Positions 1 to 7,843 of a stretch of DNA of 64,000 nucleotides are shown here, piece by piece. Each line of letters begins with the position of its first letter. The stretch's first letter is position 1. This DNA comes from Corallococcus macrosporus (GTDB lineage Bacteria; Myxococcota; Myxococcia; Myxococcales; Myxococcaceae), in NCBI RefSeq assembly GCF_017302985.1, contig NZ_JAFIMU010000002.1, positions 992,001 through 1,056,000 of the forward strand, given 5' to 3'. The notes under the pieces are model-generated. The model worked only from the letters and a program-made list of their open reading frames with translations. It was not told the origin of the DNA and searched no databases. Position numbers and translations under genes: made by a program.

Positions 1-1107
1 GCGGTTGTCCTTCAGCGCGCCCGCGTCCACGGTGCGCTGCACCGGCAGCTCGCGCTTGTCACCGCCAGAGGCGATGAGCGTGCCCTCCGCGAGGCCGTAG
101 CACGGATAGATGGCCTCCGAGCGGAAGCCCTGCGGACCGAAGGCCTCCGCGAAGCGCCGGAGCGTGTCCGGCATGATGGGCTCCGCGCCGTTGAAGGCCA
201 GGTCCCAGCGGCTCAGGTCCAGTTGCGCGCGCTCCTCCGGCGTGGACTTGCGCACGCACAGGTCGAACGCGAAGTTGGGCCCGCCGCTCGTCGTCGCCTT
301 GTAGCGGGAGATGGCCTCCAGCCAGCGCATGGGGCGCTTGAGGAAGTCCACCGGCGAGAACAGCGTCACCGGGAAGCCGCCGTACAGGGGCTGCAGGATG
401 CCGCCGATGAGGCCCATGTCGTGGTACGGCGGCAGCCAGATGACGCCCTGGCTGTCCGGCGAGTGCCCGAAGCACGAGTGGATCAGCTTCGAGTTGTGCA
501 GCAGGTTGCCGTGCGTCAGCACCACGCCCTTGGGCGACGACGTGGAGCCGGACGTGTACTGGAGGAACACCCGCGTGTCCGTGGCCACGCCGGGGTCCTT
601 CCAGCCTTCGGCGACCTCCGCGTCCAGCGTGTCCGTGGCGATCCAGTGCAGCTCCCGCAGCTCCGGCGCCTGCTCGAAGAGCATCTCCCCCATGCCGTAG
701 ATGAAGTCGGTGGTGAGGGCGATGGTGGCCTGCGCGTCCTGGCTGATGGCCAGCAGGCGCGGCAGCGTGCGCGCCAGACGCATGGGGTCGGGCGGATAGA
801 TGGGGACCGCGATGACGCCCGCGTACAGACAGCCGAAGAACCCGGCGATGTAGTCCAGCCCGGGCGGATACAGCAGAAGGGCCCGCTGCCCCTGCGCCCC
901 ACGCGCCTGGAGCGCCGCCGCGATGGCGCGGGCCTTCTGATCCAGCTCCGCGTACGTCAGGTGCGCTTCGTCCGTCTCCCCATCCAGCAGGAACGTAAAG
1001 CCGCGACGGCTGCCCTGGGTGCTCGCGCGGACGCGCAGCAATTCAACCAGAGTGGAAAACGCAAAGTCGGGGGCCGGGGAAGAACCGGGCAGGGTTCCAG
1101 TGGGCAT
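1..1107 (-). CDS. Fatty acyl-AMP ligase (FAAL-like, ANL superfamily), 3' end outside window
   Basis: The frame is open from an ATG at 1107 to the window edge (369 codons), so the C-terminal part is missing. An AGGAG lies about 8 bases before the ATG. The adenylation motif YTSGSTSSPKG is near residue 184, followed by PPYHDMGLIGG and a stretch containing RYKATTSGGPNFAFDLCVRK, typical of fatty acyl-AMP ligases that activate a fatty acid as acyl-adenylate and pass it to an acyl carrier protein. In myxobacteria such genes often begin lipid, PKS or NRPS loci, so the neighbour beyond the left edge could be a carrier protein or a megasynthase (inference). The family call is firm. FAAL rather than acyl-CoA ligase rests on motif resemblance only. 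Confidence 0.85.
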   Translation of the reverse strand, partial: MPTGTLPGSSPAPDFAFSTLVELLRVRASTQGSRRGFTFLLDGETDEAHLTYAELDQKARAIAAALQARGAQGQRALLLYPPGLDYIAGFFGCLYAGVIAVPIYPPDPMRLARTLPRLLAISQDAQATIALTTDFIYGMGEMLFEQAPELRELHWIATDTLDAEVAEGWKDPGVATDTRVFLQYTSGSTSSPKGVVLTHGNLLHNSKLIHSCFGHSPDSQGVIWLPPYHDMGLIGGILQPLYGGFPVTLFSPVDFLKRPMRWLEAISRYKATTSGGPNFAFDLCVRKSTPEERAQLDLSRWDLAFNGAEPIMPDTLRRFAEAFGPQGFRSEAIYPCYGLAEGTLIASGGDKRELPVQRTVDAGALKDNR

Positions 1108-1805
1108 GAACGCGACTCCTGGGAGGCGGGGGTGTTCCGTGCACGGGGAGCACGGAGACGCGGATTCAGGGGCCGGGGGGAAGCTGTCGCCCGGCGAGAC
1201 AGGGTTTCAAGAGGTCAGTCGCAAGCAGCACCCGCCGTGAAGGCGCGTTGTCTCGCGCATGTATCGTCTGGCGCGCGCGCGAGCAATCCCCCCCCACCCA
1301 CATTGGAGCCTTGCCGAGCGCCGGGCACGGCGGGGGCTCGTGAATCAAGAGCGGAGCAGGGTGCGAATTTCATGGTGACGGAATTCGGAGAGCGTCGGGG
1401 CCGCGAGTCACTTCATCGCGCGAACGGAGGAACATTCAAACGACCCCCAAGGTCGGAAACCCGGGGACCTCCTCCGTTCACCGGATACTGCGCGCGATGC
1501 CCGTGTAAACGTGACACATCGGATCGTGTGACGGGAACACGCTGAGTGTATGGGTCCATTGCCCTGACCGGCTTCCCGTGGCCGTGACGTCGCAGGAACG
1601 TCGCTTGTGTCTGTGAATTGCTGGTGAGAATGGGATTCCTTGGATTCGTCTGGAGAGTGTTTCCGGAGGATACGGGGCAGGTCCGACACGGCCCCTGCGC
1701 GTGTGTGTCGTGAGGGGCGGGTGCGAGCGCTGCGACAAATGACCGCAGCGGCTGCTTCCGGGGACGCTGCTATCCGGGCGGCTCCCTCCTTCCTGGAGCC
1801 ACCTG
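1108..1805. other. Intergenic region between divergent genes
   Basis: About 700 bases separate the acyl-AMP ligase from the YcnI-like gene. No frame here has both a ribosome binding site and myxobacterial codon bias. A 57-codon frame starting with the ATG at 1371 has atypical codons and I do not accept it. Composition is less GC-rich than the flanks around 1340-1640, as expected for a region holding two divergent promoters, but I see no convincing promoter consensus. Confidence 0.5.
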
Positions 1806-2525
1806 ATGAAGCCTTTCCTGGGGCCGCTGTGCGTCGTCGCGGGTTCGCTGTTGTCCTCCACGGCCTTCGCGCACGCGACGGTGGCGGGGGCCACGCCTCC
1901 CCATGCCGGCGCGACCTTCGAGGCGGACTTCACGGTGAGCCACGGCTGTGATGGCGCGGACACGTACAGGATGCGCGTCCAGATTCCCGAGGGCGTGACG
2001 GGCGTGCGCCCGGTGGACTCCGTCTTCGGCAAGGCCGAGGTGGAGAAGGACGCCAACGGCAACGTGACGGCGGTGACGTGGACGCGGCCCACGGGCGAGG
2101 TGAAGGCAGCGGACACGCACTTCTTCCACCTGGGGCTGCGGATGAAGCTGCCCGCGAAGCCGTTCACCTCGGTGTTCTTCCCCACGACGCAGACGTGCCG
2201 CACGCCGGCGGGCGTGGAGACGGTGGTGGAGTGGTCCAACACGGCCGGGGGCGAGCACAGCCACGACGGCGACGCGGGCACGGCGCCAGCGGAGAACCCG
2301 GCTCCGTCGCTGTACCTGCTGCCCTCGCGGCTGCCGGGTTGGAACCAGTACACGGTGCAGGAGCACGTGCACGACCTGACCGTGTTCAAGGACGCGCTCA
2401 TCGTCTGGTCCGGGTCACAGGCGTACAGCTTCAACCCGGTGACGCAGGCGCTCATCGAGAAGGAACAGGGTGTCACCGCGCTCACGCAGATCCACCCGGG
2501 CACGGTCATCTGGGTGAAGTACTAG
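1806..2525 (+). CDS. YcnI-like (DUF1775) periplasmic copper-binding protein
   Basis: A 239-residue protein with a Sec signal peptide ending AFA at residue 22, which leaves His23 as the mature N-terminus. The sequence continues ATVAGATPPHAG and FEADFTVSHGC, as in DUF1775/YcnI proteins. In characterised YcnI proteins the mature N-terminal His and a Trp bind Cu(II). The His is visible here and a Trp-containing strand (VEWSNT) follows about 120 residues later, close to a His-rich HSHDGD segment. TGGAG lies 7 bases before the ATG. A small lipoprotein gene follows after 18 bases, probably in the same transcript. Likely role: copper handling or delivery in the periplasm. Confidence 0.8.
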   Translation: MKPFLGPLCVVAGSLLSSTAFAHATVAGATPPHAGATFEADFTVSHGCDGADTYRMRVQIPEGVTGVRPVDSVFGKAEVEKDANGNVTAVTWTRPTGEVKAADTHFFHLGLRMKLPAKPFTSVFFPTTQTCRTPAGVETVVEWSNTAGGEHSHDGDAGTAPAENPAPSLYLLPSRLPGWNQYTVQEHVHDLTVFKDALIVWSGSQAYSFNPVTQALIEKEQGVTALTQIHPGTVIWVKY

Positions 2526-2543
2526 GCACGGGAGACAGCGACC

Positions 2544-2747
2544 ATGCGCCACTGGCTCATCATGTTGTGTGTCGGCGTCCTCGCCGGCTGTTCGGACAAG
2601 CCCGTCACGCCCGAGCCCTCGGGGCAGACCGACGCGGGCACCATCGTGGAGGACGCGGGCACGGCCTCCGGTGTCGAGCGGCCGGGAGCGCTGGAGCGTC
2701 CGCCGCTGGAGCGCCTGCCGGACGACCTCAAGCCGCCGTCGCGGTAG
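2544..2747 (+). CDS. Small lipoprotein of unknown function
   Basis: A 67-residue protein with a lipoprotein signal (MRHWLIMLCVGVLAGC, lipobox LAGC at residues 13-16) and a short, disordered Pro/Glu/Asp-rich mature part ending in PPSR. It sits 18 bases after the YcnI-like gene and is probably co-transcribed. I recognise no domain; the copper link is by neighbourhood only. Confidence 0.65.
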   Translation: MRHWLIMLCVGVLAGCSDKPVTPEPSGQTDAGTIVEDAGTASGVERPGALERPPLERLPDDLKPPSR

Positions 2748-2755
2748 CGCTTGCT

Positions 2756-4096
2756 TCAGCGGGAGTGGCGTTCCGCGACGCGGTAGAGCTGGGTGAGGGA
2801 GTGGTCCAGCAGGGACTGGGTGGACCGCATGTAGCGGTGGGCGCGGGCGAAGGGGAGCCACACGCGGTCACCGACGCGGACCTGGGCTTCCATCCACTGC
2901 TTGCGTGGGAGCCACTGTCCACCCAGGTGTTTGACCAGCACCTCGCCCAGGTAGGCCCCCACGGCGGGGACCGCGATGGCATCGACATTGTGCCGCTCGA
3001 AAGTGTCCGGGAAGGTCTCCTTCCAGAAGTGGAAGTCGATGTCCGTGAGCGACTCGGGGGACATCTTGAGGACGGAGGGCACGGGCGTGTGGAGCAGTGC
3101 GATGAGGCGTTCCGCGAGGTGCGCGTACTGCTCGAGGGCTGCTTTCGGGTCGGCCACGTCTGGAGGGAGGGCGGAGTGCACCGGGAGCCATTCTTCCGGC
3201 TCCGGAGGGACGTAAGCGTTGAGCTCGGCGATGCGCCGTTGTTGTTGGCCCAGGGACGCGTATTCGGGCAGGCGCGAGAGCAGCGCGGCGATGTCTGGAG
3301 TGAAGCGGGGTTCGACGGGTGCGAGGGTCGCGCTCCGTTCACGGAGGGTGGCCATCACGGTGTAGAAGTCCAGGTCCGGCCGGAGGTGGACCCACGCGCG
3401 GGCCTGGGCAACGCGCGCGGGTTCGCTGGCGAAGTCCGCGGCGGTGGGCCAGGTGACGAGGAGGAAGGAGCCGTCGGGGAGTTCTTCGACACGGTGGGCG
3501 GGCGTGGAGCGCATGCGCTCGCGGCCCACGGTCTCCACGAGCTTCGCGCCGAAGACGTTGAGCCAGTACACGGCGTAGATCTGGTCGAAGCCGTCCCGGA
3601 AGGTCGTCTCGTTGTCTCGGCCAAAAGAGGGAAAGTCTGCCAGTTCCTTGTCAGCGAGGCTGTGGGCCGAGGCATGGGTGACGGGGTAGTGGATGGCCCA
3701 GGCTCGGACCATTTCGACGAACGACTGGCAACGGGCTTCATCCGCGAACAGGTCAAGCGGCCTCACGTTGCCCCAGATTCGCAGGCTTGGAGGAAGGGGG
3801 GGAAACCGGAGCCGGAGCGACATGTCCAACGCGGTGCCCGTCGAGTGATAGAGGCCCACGGAAGTACTTTTTTCCTGGAGTGATTCCGTCAGGCCCTTGA
3901 TGACCGCCTCACGTGTGTACTTGCGACGTCGCCGTCCCTTGACGACTTCGGGCATCCACGCCCCAGCACCTGACTCAAGTGCTTGGAGAAAGGGCGCCAG
4001 TTCTTTCTCGAGGTCACCAGGCGTATTGCAGGCGCCATTGAACGAGAGGAGAAGGTGGTCCTCTATTCCCAACTCATGATGCTCTTGCGTGGTCAT
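2756..4096 (-). CDS. Putative immunity protein of the SitA-like toxin (DUF3396-like)
   Basis: A 446-residue cytoplasmic-looking protein without signal peptide or membrane segment. Its ATG overlaps the stop of the toxin half at 4093-5358 in an ATGA arrangement, the usual sign of translational coupling in toxin/immunity pairs. The central part (VYWLNVFGAKLVE, then AHRVEELPDGSFLLVTWP) resembles the type VI immunity DUF3396 family, which I recall but could not check. Residues 260-446 look like a second module. Base composition is less GC-rich than the flanking genes (for example a T-run near 3867), consistent with accessory DNA. Expected role: binding and neutralising the cognate toxin domain in self and kin cells. 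Confidence 0.6.
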   Translation of the reverse strand: MTTQEHHELGIEDHLLLSFNGACNTPGDLEKELAPFLQALESGAGAWMPEVVKGRRRRKYTREAVIKGLTESLQEKSTSVGLYHSTGTALDMSLRLRFPPLPPSLRIWGNVRPLDLFADEARCQSFVEMVRAWAIHYPVTHASAHSLADKELADFPSFGRDNETTFRDGFDQIYAVYWLNVFGAKLVETVGRERMRSTPAHRVEELPDGSFLLVTWPTAADFASEPARVAQARAWVHLRPDLDFYTVMATLRERSATLAPVEPRFTPDIAALLSRLPEYASLGQQQRRIAELNAYVPPEPEEWLPVHSALPPDVADPKAALEQYAHLAERLIALLHTPVPSVLKMSPESLTDIDFHFWKETFPDTFERHNVDAIAVPAVGAYLGEVLVKHLGGQWLPRKQWMEAQVRVGDRVWLPFARAHRYMRSTQSLLDHSLTQLYRVAERHSR

Positions 4097-5358
4097 TGGA
4101 ATCGGACCTCCACGCCGTGGACGCTCTCAGCAACTTCCTCCAAGGCGTTCTTCAGGATTGCCGCACCCCTTGGCTTGAAGTCGCCACCCTCGTAGATGAG
4201 GCGCACTCGACGAATTCGTGCTGGTCCTTCGAGCCCAGGTCTGCGGACGTTCACGGTTTCGCCGTAATAACGAAGAGCGGCACGCGCGTCCGCACTCATC
4301 TGGGCCGTCAAGGCCTGCTGATTGAGTTGACGCAGGTCGCGGCTCTTGAAGCTAAGGGTCTCCATGCGAGGCGGTTGTCCTGACGGTGGCTTCGTTTCGA
4401 CGACCAGCACGTCCGCGAAGCGCAGGTCCGCCTTCGTCATTCCAACGTGCGTTTCAATTCGAGGCTGTTCGAAGTCCTTGAGCCACTGGCGCTGTGCGCG
4501 GGGTAGGGCCGCGTCTGCTCGGAGACGGGCGACCATGGTCCTCTCGAACATGAGGCCTCGGACGAACAGGCCGCGCAGGTCCAGGTAGCCTTCCCACTTC
4601 AGTGGCCCCTTCGCCTGCTTGCCCTGTTCCAGTTCCGCGAGCCGGGCCTCCCGGTAGCTCACGTACTCGGTCCAGAGTGGGTGGCTTTCGGCTCCCGGCG
4701 GCGCATCCCGTTCCGGCGGATGTTCCTTGAGGAAGGACACCTCGCGGGGCAGACGTGGACCCGTGGCTTCCCACTCCACCTGTGCGAGCCGCGCCTCCAG
4801 GACCTCCGGTGGCACTCCCGCGAAGTCCTTCGATAGCGCGGCGGTGCCTCCATTTCTTCCGGCGCCCGGGCGGTCACGGCTTGCCTCCGCCAGCAGGGCC
4901 TGTGCCTTCGCCGCGTTGCCTCGCGCTTCGTAGAGCGCCAGTGCTCCTGCTTCTCCCCACTCGGCCGCGAGGAGGGCTCCTTCCCGGCTCGCGCGGAGCT
5001 GGCGCAACAGTTCTCGCGTGGCATTCACGCCGAGCTGATCTTCGAGACGCTCCACCGCCGCCTTGAGGGCCTCCACGTCGAAGGCGGGCCGTTCGCGAAG
5101 GGCCCGCGCGCCTTTGCCTCCGGCGTACAGCGCCACCATGAGCGCGGCCGGTACCAGCTCTCGCGTGGCCTGTTCGTACCGGCCCTTCGTCAGCGACGCC
5201 GCGCCCTGCGCCGTTCCGGCGAGCAGATGGAAGAAGCCCATCGGGACGCCGAACGTCAGATGATCAAAGCCGCCCAGCACCACATTGCCCGGCGAGTAGT
5301 GCCCCGCCATCAGGGCCCGCTCCACCGCGTCGAGCGCTTCCTGATACGGCGGAGGCAA
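4093..5358 (-). CDS. SitA-like polymorphic toxin, C-terminal half (frameshifted)
   Basis: The frame continues the lipoprotein encoded at 5264-6091 but is shifted by one base near 5361-5367. As an isolated gene it would need a TTG start (LPPPYQEALD). It holds a conserved hydrophobic middle (GVPMGFFHLLAGTAQG, then AALMVALYAGGKGAR) and a variable C-terminal part from about residue 280. There, ADLRFADVLVVETK fits the D...ExK core of PD-(D/E)xK nucleases. SitA toxins of myxobacteria are lipoproteins passed between cells by TraAB-dependent outer-membrane exchange, with interchangeable C-terminal toxin domains. Membership is inferred from architecture: lipobox, shared middle, variable tail, overlapping immunity gene. 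The nuclease assignment rests on one motif. Confidence 0.6.
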   Translation of the reverse strand: MPPPYQEALDAVERALMAGHYSPGNVVLGGFDHLTFGVPMGFFHLLAGTAQGAASLTKGRYEQATRELVPAALMVALYAGGKGARALRERPAFDVEALKAAVERLEDQLGVNATRELLRQLRASREGALLAAEWGEAGALALYEARGNAAKAQALLAEASRDRPGAGRNGGTAALSKDFAGVPPEVLEARLAQVEWEATGPRLPREVSFLKEHPPERDAPPGAESHPLWTEYVSYREARLAELEQGKQAKGPLKWEGYLDLRGLFVRGLMFERTMVARLRADAALPRAQRQWLKDFEQPRIETHVGMTKADLRFADVLVVETKPPSGQPPRMETLSFKSRDLRQLNQQALTAQMSADARAALRYYGETVNVRRPGLEGPARIRRVRLIYEGGDFKPRGAAILKNALEEVAESVHGVEVRFQ

Positions 5359-6091
5359 TTGGGGCCCGCTTCTTCGTGAAGTCCACGTAGTGGGCGCCCG
5401 CGCTCACCTCGGTACTGGAGAGCGCATCCCGCCCCGCGCGGCCCAGCCCCCGCAGCACGTCGCCGGCCCGCTCCTCGCGCTCCGGATACGCCGCGACCTT
5501 CAAGCCACGGCGCAGCAGTTCCTCGCGCGCGACGGGCATGGCGCCCAGCGTCTCGCCCAACTGCTTGTCGCGGGCCAGGTGCTGAAGCAGCTCGCGCAGC
5601 TCGTCATCGAAGGTGGTGTGGAGGATGAAGAGGGCGAACACCTCGGCGCGCGGCGGGCCGTACTGCTCGACTGCCGTGACGAGGAAGGCCGCGCGCTTGC
5701 GTTGAAGGATGCTGGAGGACTTCGCGTCCAGCGGGCCCAGGGCTCCCAGCCGGACTGCATCCCAGTCGTCCAGGCCATCCACCAGCCGGGGCATGTCCAC
5801 CCCTCGCTGCATGGCCACGAAGGCCGCAGGCGAGGCACAGGACAGAAAGGGCGCGAGGCGCTGCTCGCTGCGGTCCAGGTCGGGCCAGCCGGGCGGCGGT
5901 GCCTGACCGTCGCAGGCCCATTCCCTGTCTTCAGGAGCCTGCGCGGAAGCCTTCCGGGAAGCTCCCGCCCAGGGACTCCATGTGGGCCGCGACGCCGGTG
6001 TTCCGTAGCGCCACGTGCCCCCGTGGGACGGCGACGAGGCACAGCCTGCGAGCAGCAGGGCCATGCACGTCAGCACCGCCCACCGCTGCAC
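5264..6091 (-). CDS. SitA-like polymorphic toxin, lipoprotein N-terminal half (frameshifted)
   Basis: Starting at the GTG at 6091, five bases after the upstream stop, the protein opens VQRWAVLTCMALLLAGC, a lipoprotein signal with lipobox LAGC. It then has a helical domain (FFDDELRELLQHLARDKQ-like segment, then a basic-acidic region) up to YVDFTKKRA. After that the frame runs into non-conserved sequence and stops at 5264. Removing one base from the GGGG/CCC run near 5361-5367 joins it as KKRAQLPPPYQEALD with the frame at 4093-5358, giving one protein of about 665 residues. Either the gene is inactivated, the sequence has a one-base error, or frameshifting occurs. The 95-base overlap with the next half is non-functional in the first two cases. 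Confidence 0.6.
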   Translation of the reverse strand: MQRWAVLTCMALLLAGCASSPSHGGTWRYGTPASRPTWSPWAGASRKASAQAPEDREWACDGQAPPPGWPDLDRSEQRLAPFLSCASPAAFVAMQRGVDMPRLVDGLDDWDAVRLGALGPLDAKSSSILQRKRAAFLVTAVEQYGPPRAEVFALFILHTTFDDELRELLQHLARDKQLGETLGAMPVAREELLRRGLKVAAYPEREERAGDVLRGLGRAGRDALSSTEVSAGAHYVDFTKKRAPIASAVSGSARRGGAGPDGGALLAGQCGAGRL

Positions 6092-6096
6092 GGAGC

Positions 6097-6528
6097 TCAG
6101 TCGAGCCCCTCGTAGGAGGCATACGCGGTGAGGACGCCCGACCACTGTCCCGTCCACGTGTCGTAGACCTGCACCCGCTGGCTCAGCGTCTGGTAGCGGG
6201 AGATGGTGCGCAGGCAGATGTTGCCCTCATCCAGGGTGTACCCGGTCGACTGGCAGGTCCCATCCAGGAACTGCACGACGTAGCGGCCCCCGGATTGATC
6301 AATCCCCTGCACCCCGAAGACGACCTGCGTCGTGTACGCGCTGCCCATGGAGAAGCAGGAGCCGGGTTGCAGGTACTCCCAAGCGGGCGTGTCCACGTAG
6401 CAGGCCGCGACCGCATCACCTGCGCCCAGCGACTGGATGCCTTCAGGCGCTCGGGACTCCGAGGCCCAGACAGCGGACGACAGCGACATCGCGGCGACGG
6501 CGGAGACTCCAGCAAGCAGACGGCGCAT
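6097..6528 (-). CDS. Small secreted protein upstream of the SitA-like gene
   Basis: A 143-residue protein with a Sec signal peptide (MRRLLAGVSAVAAMSLSSAVWA) and a compact mature domain with four Cys, rich in Tyr, Gly and Thr and apparently beta-sheet. AGGAGAGG precedes the ATG by about 4 bases. It ends 5 bases before the SitA-like lipoprotein start, so it heads the same operon. Some sit loci of Myxococcus carry an accessory gene (sitB) next to sitA; this protein occupies a comparable position, but I cannot show that it belongs to that family. Confidence 0.6.
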   Translation of the reverse strand: MRRLLAGVSAVAAMSLSSAVWASESRAPEGIQSLGAGDAVAACYVDTPAWEYLQPGSCFSMGSAYTTQVVFGVQGIDQSGGRYVVQFLDGTCQSTGYTLDEGNICLRTISRYQTLSQRVQVYDTWTGQWSGVLTAYASYEGLD

Positions 6529-6679
6529 GGCACCTCTCCTGTGACGGGGAGTGAGAGGCTACCGATGGCGCCAATGGCAATCAATGCGAGGCCAATGGCA
6601 ATCCGATGTCAGGGTGCAAAGTTCGCGGCTTGCTGGACGCGGGGATGTCTGTCCATGGCTCGTGCGCGGGCGCGCTCCG

Positions 6680-7828
6680 TCACGGCACGGTGGCGGGATC
6701 CGCGAAGCGCGGGTCGCTCAGGAACGCGGTGTCCGTGAGCGATTCCAGGAACGCGATGACGTCCGCCTTCTCGTCGGGCGTCAGCTCGAAGCCGCGCACG
6801 AAGGCGCTCTGCAGGGGGCTCGGCTTTCCTCCGTTCGCCGCCCTCGCGCGGCCTCCCGCCGCGTAGTGGTCCAGCACGTCGGAGAGCGTCGCCACGCTGC
6901 CGTCGTGCATGTACGGCGCGGTGACGGCCACGTTGCGCAGGGACGGCGCGCGGAAGCGCCCCATGTCCTCCGGCCGGACCGTGATTTCGTAGAGGCCGGT
7001 ATCCCCGATGGGATACGCGCCGCGGCCGTCCTCGTTGTAGAGCCCCGTGTTGTGATACGGCAGCGCCGGCTCCGGCGTCGTCTCGTGCACGGTCGCGTCC
7101 TGGAAGTTGAAGCCGGAGTGGCAGTGGTCGCACTCCATGCGCTCGGACAGGAACAGCTGCAGGCCCCGCTTCGCCGCGGGGCTCAGCGCGTCCACGTCCT
7201 TGCCGTAGAGATAGCGGTCATACGGCGACGTGCCGGAGATGAGCGACCGCTCGAACGCCGCCAGCGCCCGCGTCAACGTGGCCAGCGACACCGGCGTGGC
7301 CTCACCCGGGAACGCCTCCGCGAAGCGGGCCGTCAGGTCCGGGTCGGCGCGCAGCCGCTCCAACAAGATGTCCTGTTGATCCGCGAACCCCAGCTCCACC
7401 GGGTCTCTTCCGAACAGCGGCACCCGTGCTTGCGCCTCCAGCGTGGTGAGCGCGGAGTTGGCCCAGGTGAGGCTGGTCGCGTACGCGACGTTCGCCAGCC
7501 CCTGCCCGTTGCGGCGGTGCGTCTGCCCCGTGCTGCCCACCGCGTGCACGCGACCGTCCGTGAAGGCCCGGGCCTGCTCGTGGCAGGAACCGCAGGACTG
7601 CGTGCCGTTCAGCGACAGGCGCTTGTCATAGAAGAGGCGCCGGCCCAACTGGACCTTCGCCTCCGACATGGGGTTGTCCTCGGGCACGCGCGGGACGGGG
7701 AAGCCCGCCGGCAGCTTCCAGTCATAGGGCGTGGGCTGCTCGGAGGGCCCGGATGGATCCGCGCAGCCCGTGGCGAGCAGCGCCACCGTCGCGAGCGCCA
7801 TCCACGTCTGTCTCTGTCGTCGTGCCAC
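6680..7828 (-). CDS. mbnH: MbnH-like di-haem enzyme (MXAN_0977 / TIGR04039-type)
   Basis: A 382-residue lipoprotein (lipobox LATGC) starting at a GTG with GAGGA about 8 bases upstream. It has two c-type haem motifs, CGSCH near residue 79 and CDHCH near residue 232, and the MauG/CcpA-type peroxidase fold markers FRAPSLRNVAVTAPYMHDGS and VELGFADQ. It follows the MbnP-like gene by 15 bases. In the characterised MbnH/MbnP pair the di-haem enzyme oxidises a Trp of MbnP to kynurenine, which creates a copper site. The pairing here makes the same role likely. A general bacterial cytochrome c peroxidase is the alternative, but the partner argues against it. Confidence 0.85.
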   Translation of the reverse strand: MARRQRQTWMALATVALLATGCADPSGPSEQPTPYDWKLPAGFPVPRVPEDNPMSEAKVQLGRRLFYDKRLSLNGTQSCGSCHEQARAFTDGRVHAVGSTGQTHRRNGQGLANVAYATSLTWANSALTTLEAQARVPLFGRDPVELGFADQQDILLERLRADPDLTARFAEAFPGEATPVSLATLTRALAAFERSLISGTSPYDRYLYGKDVDALSPAAKRGLQLFLSERMECDHCHSGFNFQDATVHETTPEPALPYHNTGLYNEDGRGAYPIGDTGLYEITVRPEDMGRFRAPSLRNVAVTAPYMHDGSVATLSDVLDHYAAGGRARAANGGKPSPLQSAFVRGFELTPDEKADVIAFLESLTDTAFLSDPRFADPATVP

Positions 7829-7843
7829 GGTGGACGTCCTCTC

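Noticed and set aside
1371..1545. Small plus-strand gene in the left intergenic region
   Set aside because: No ribosome binding site; codons have little of the GC3 bias of the real genes.
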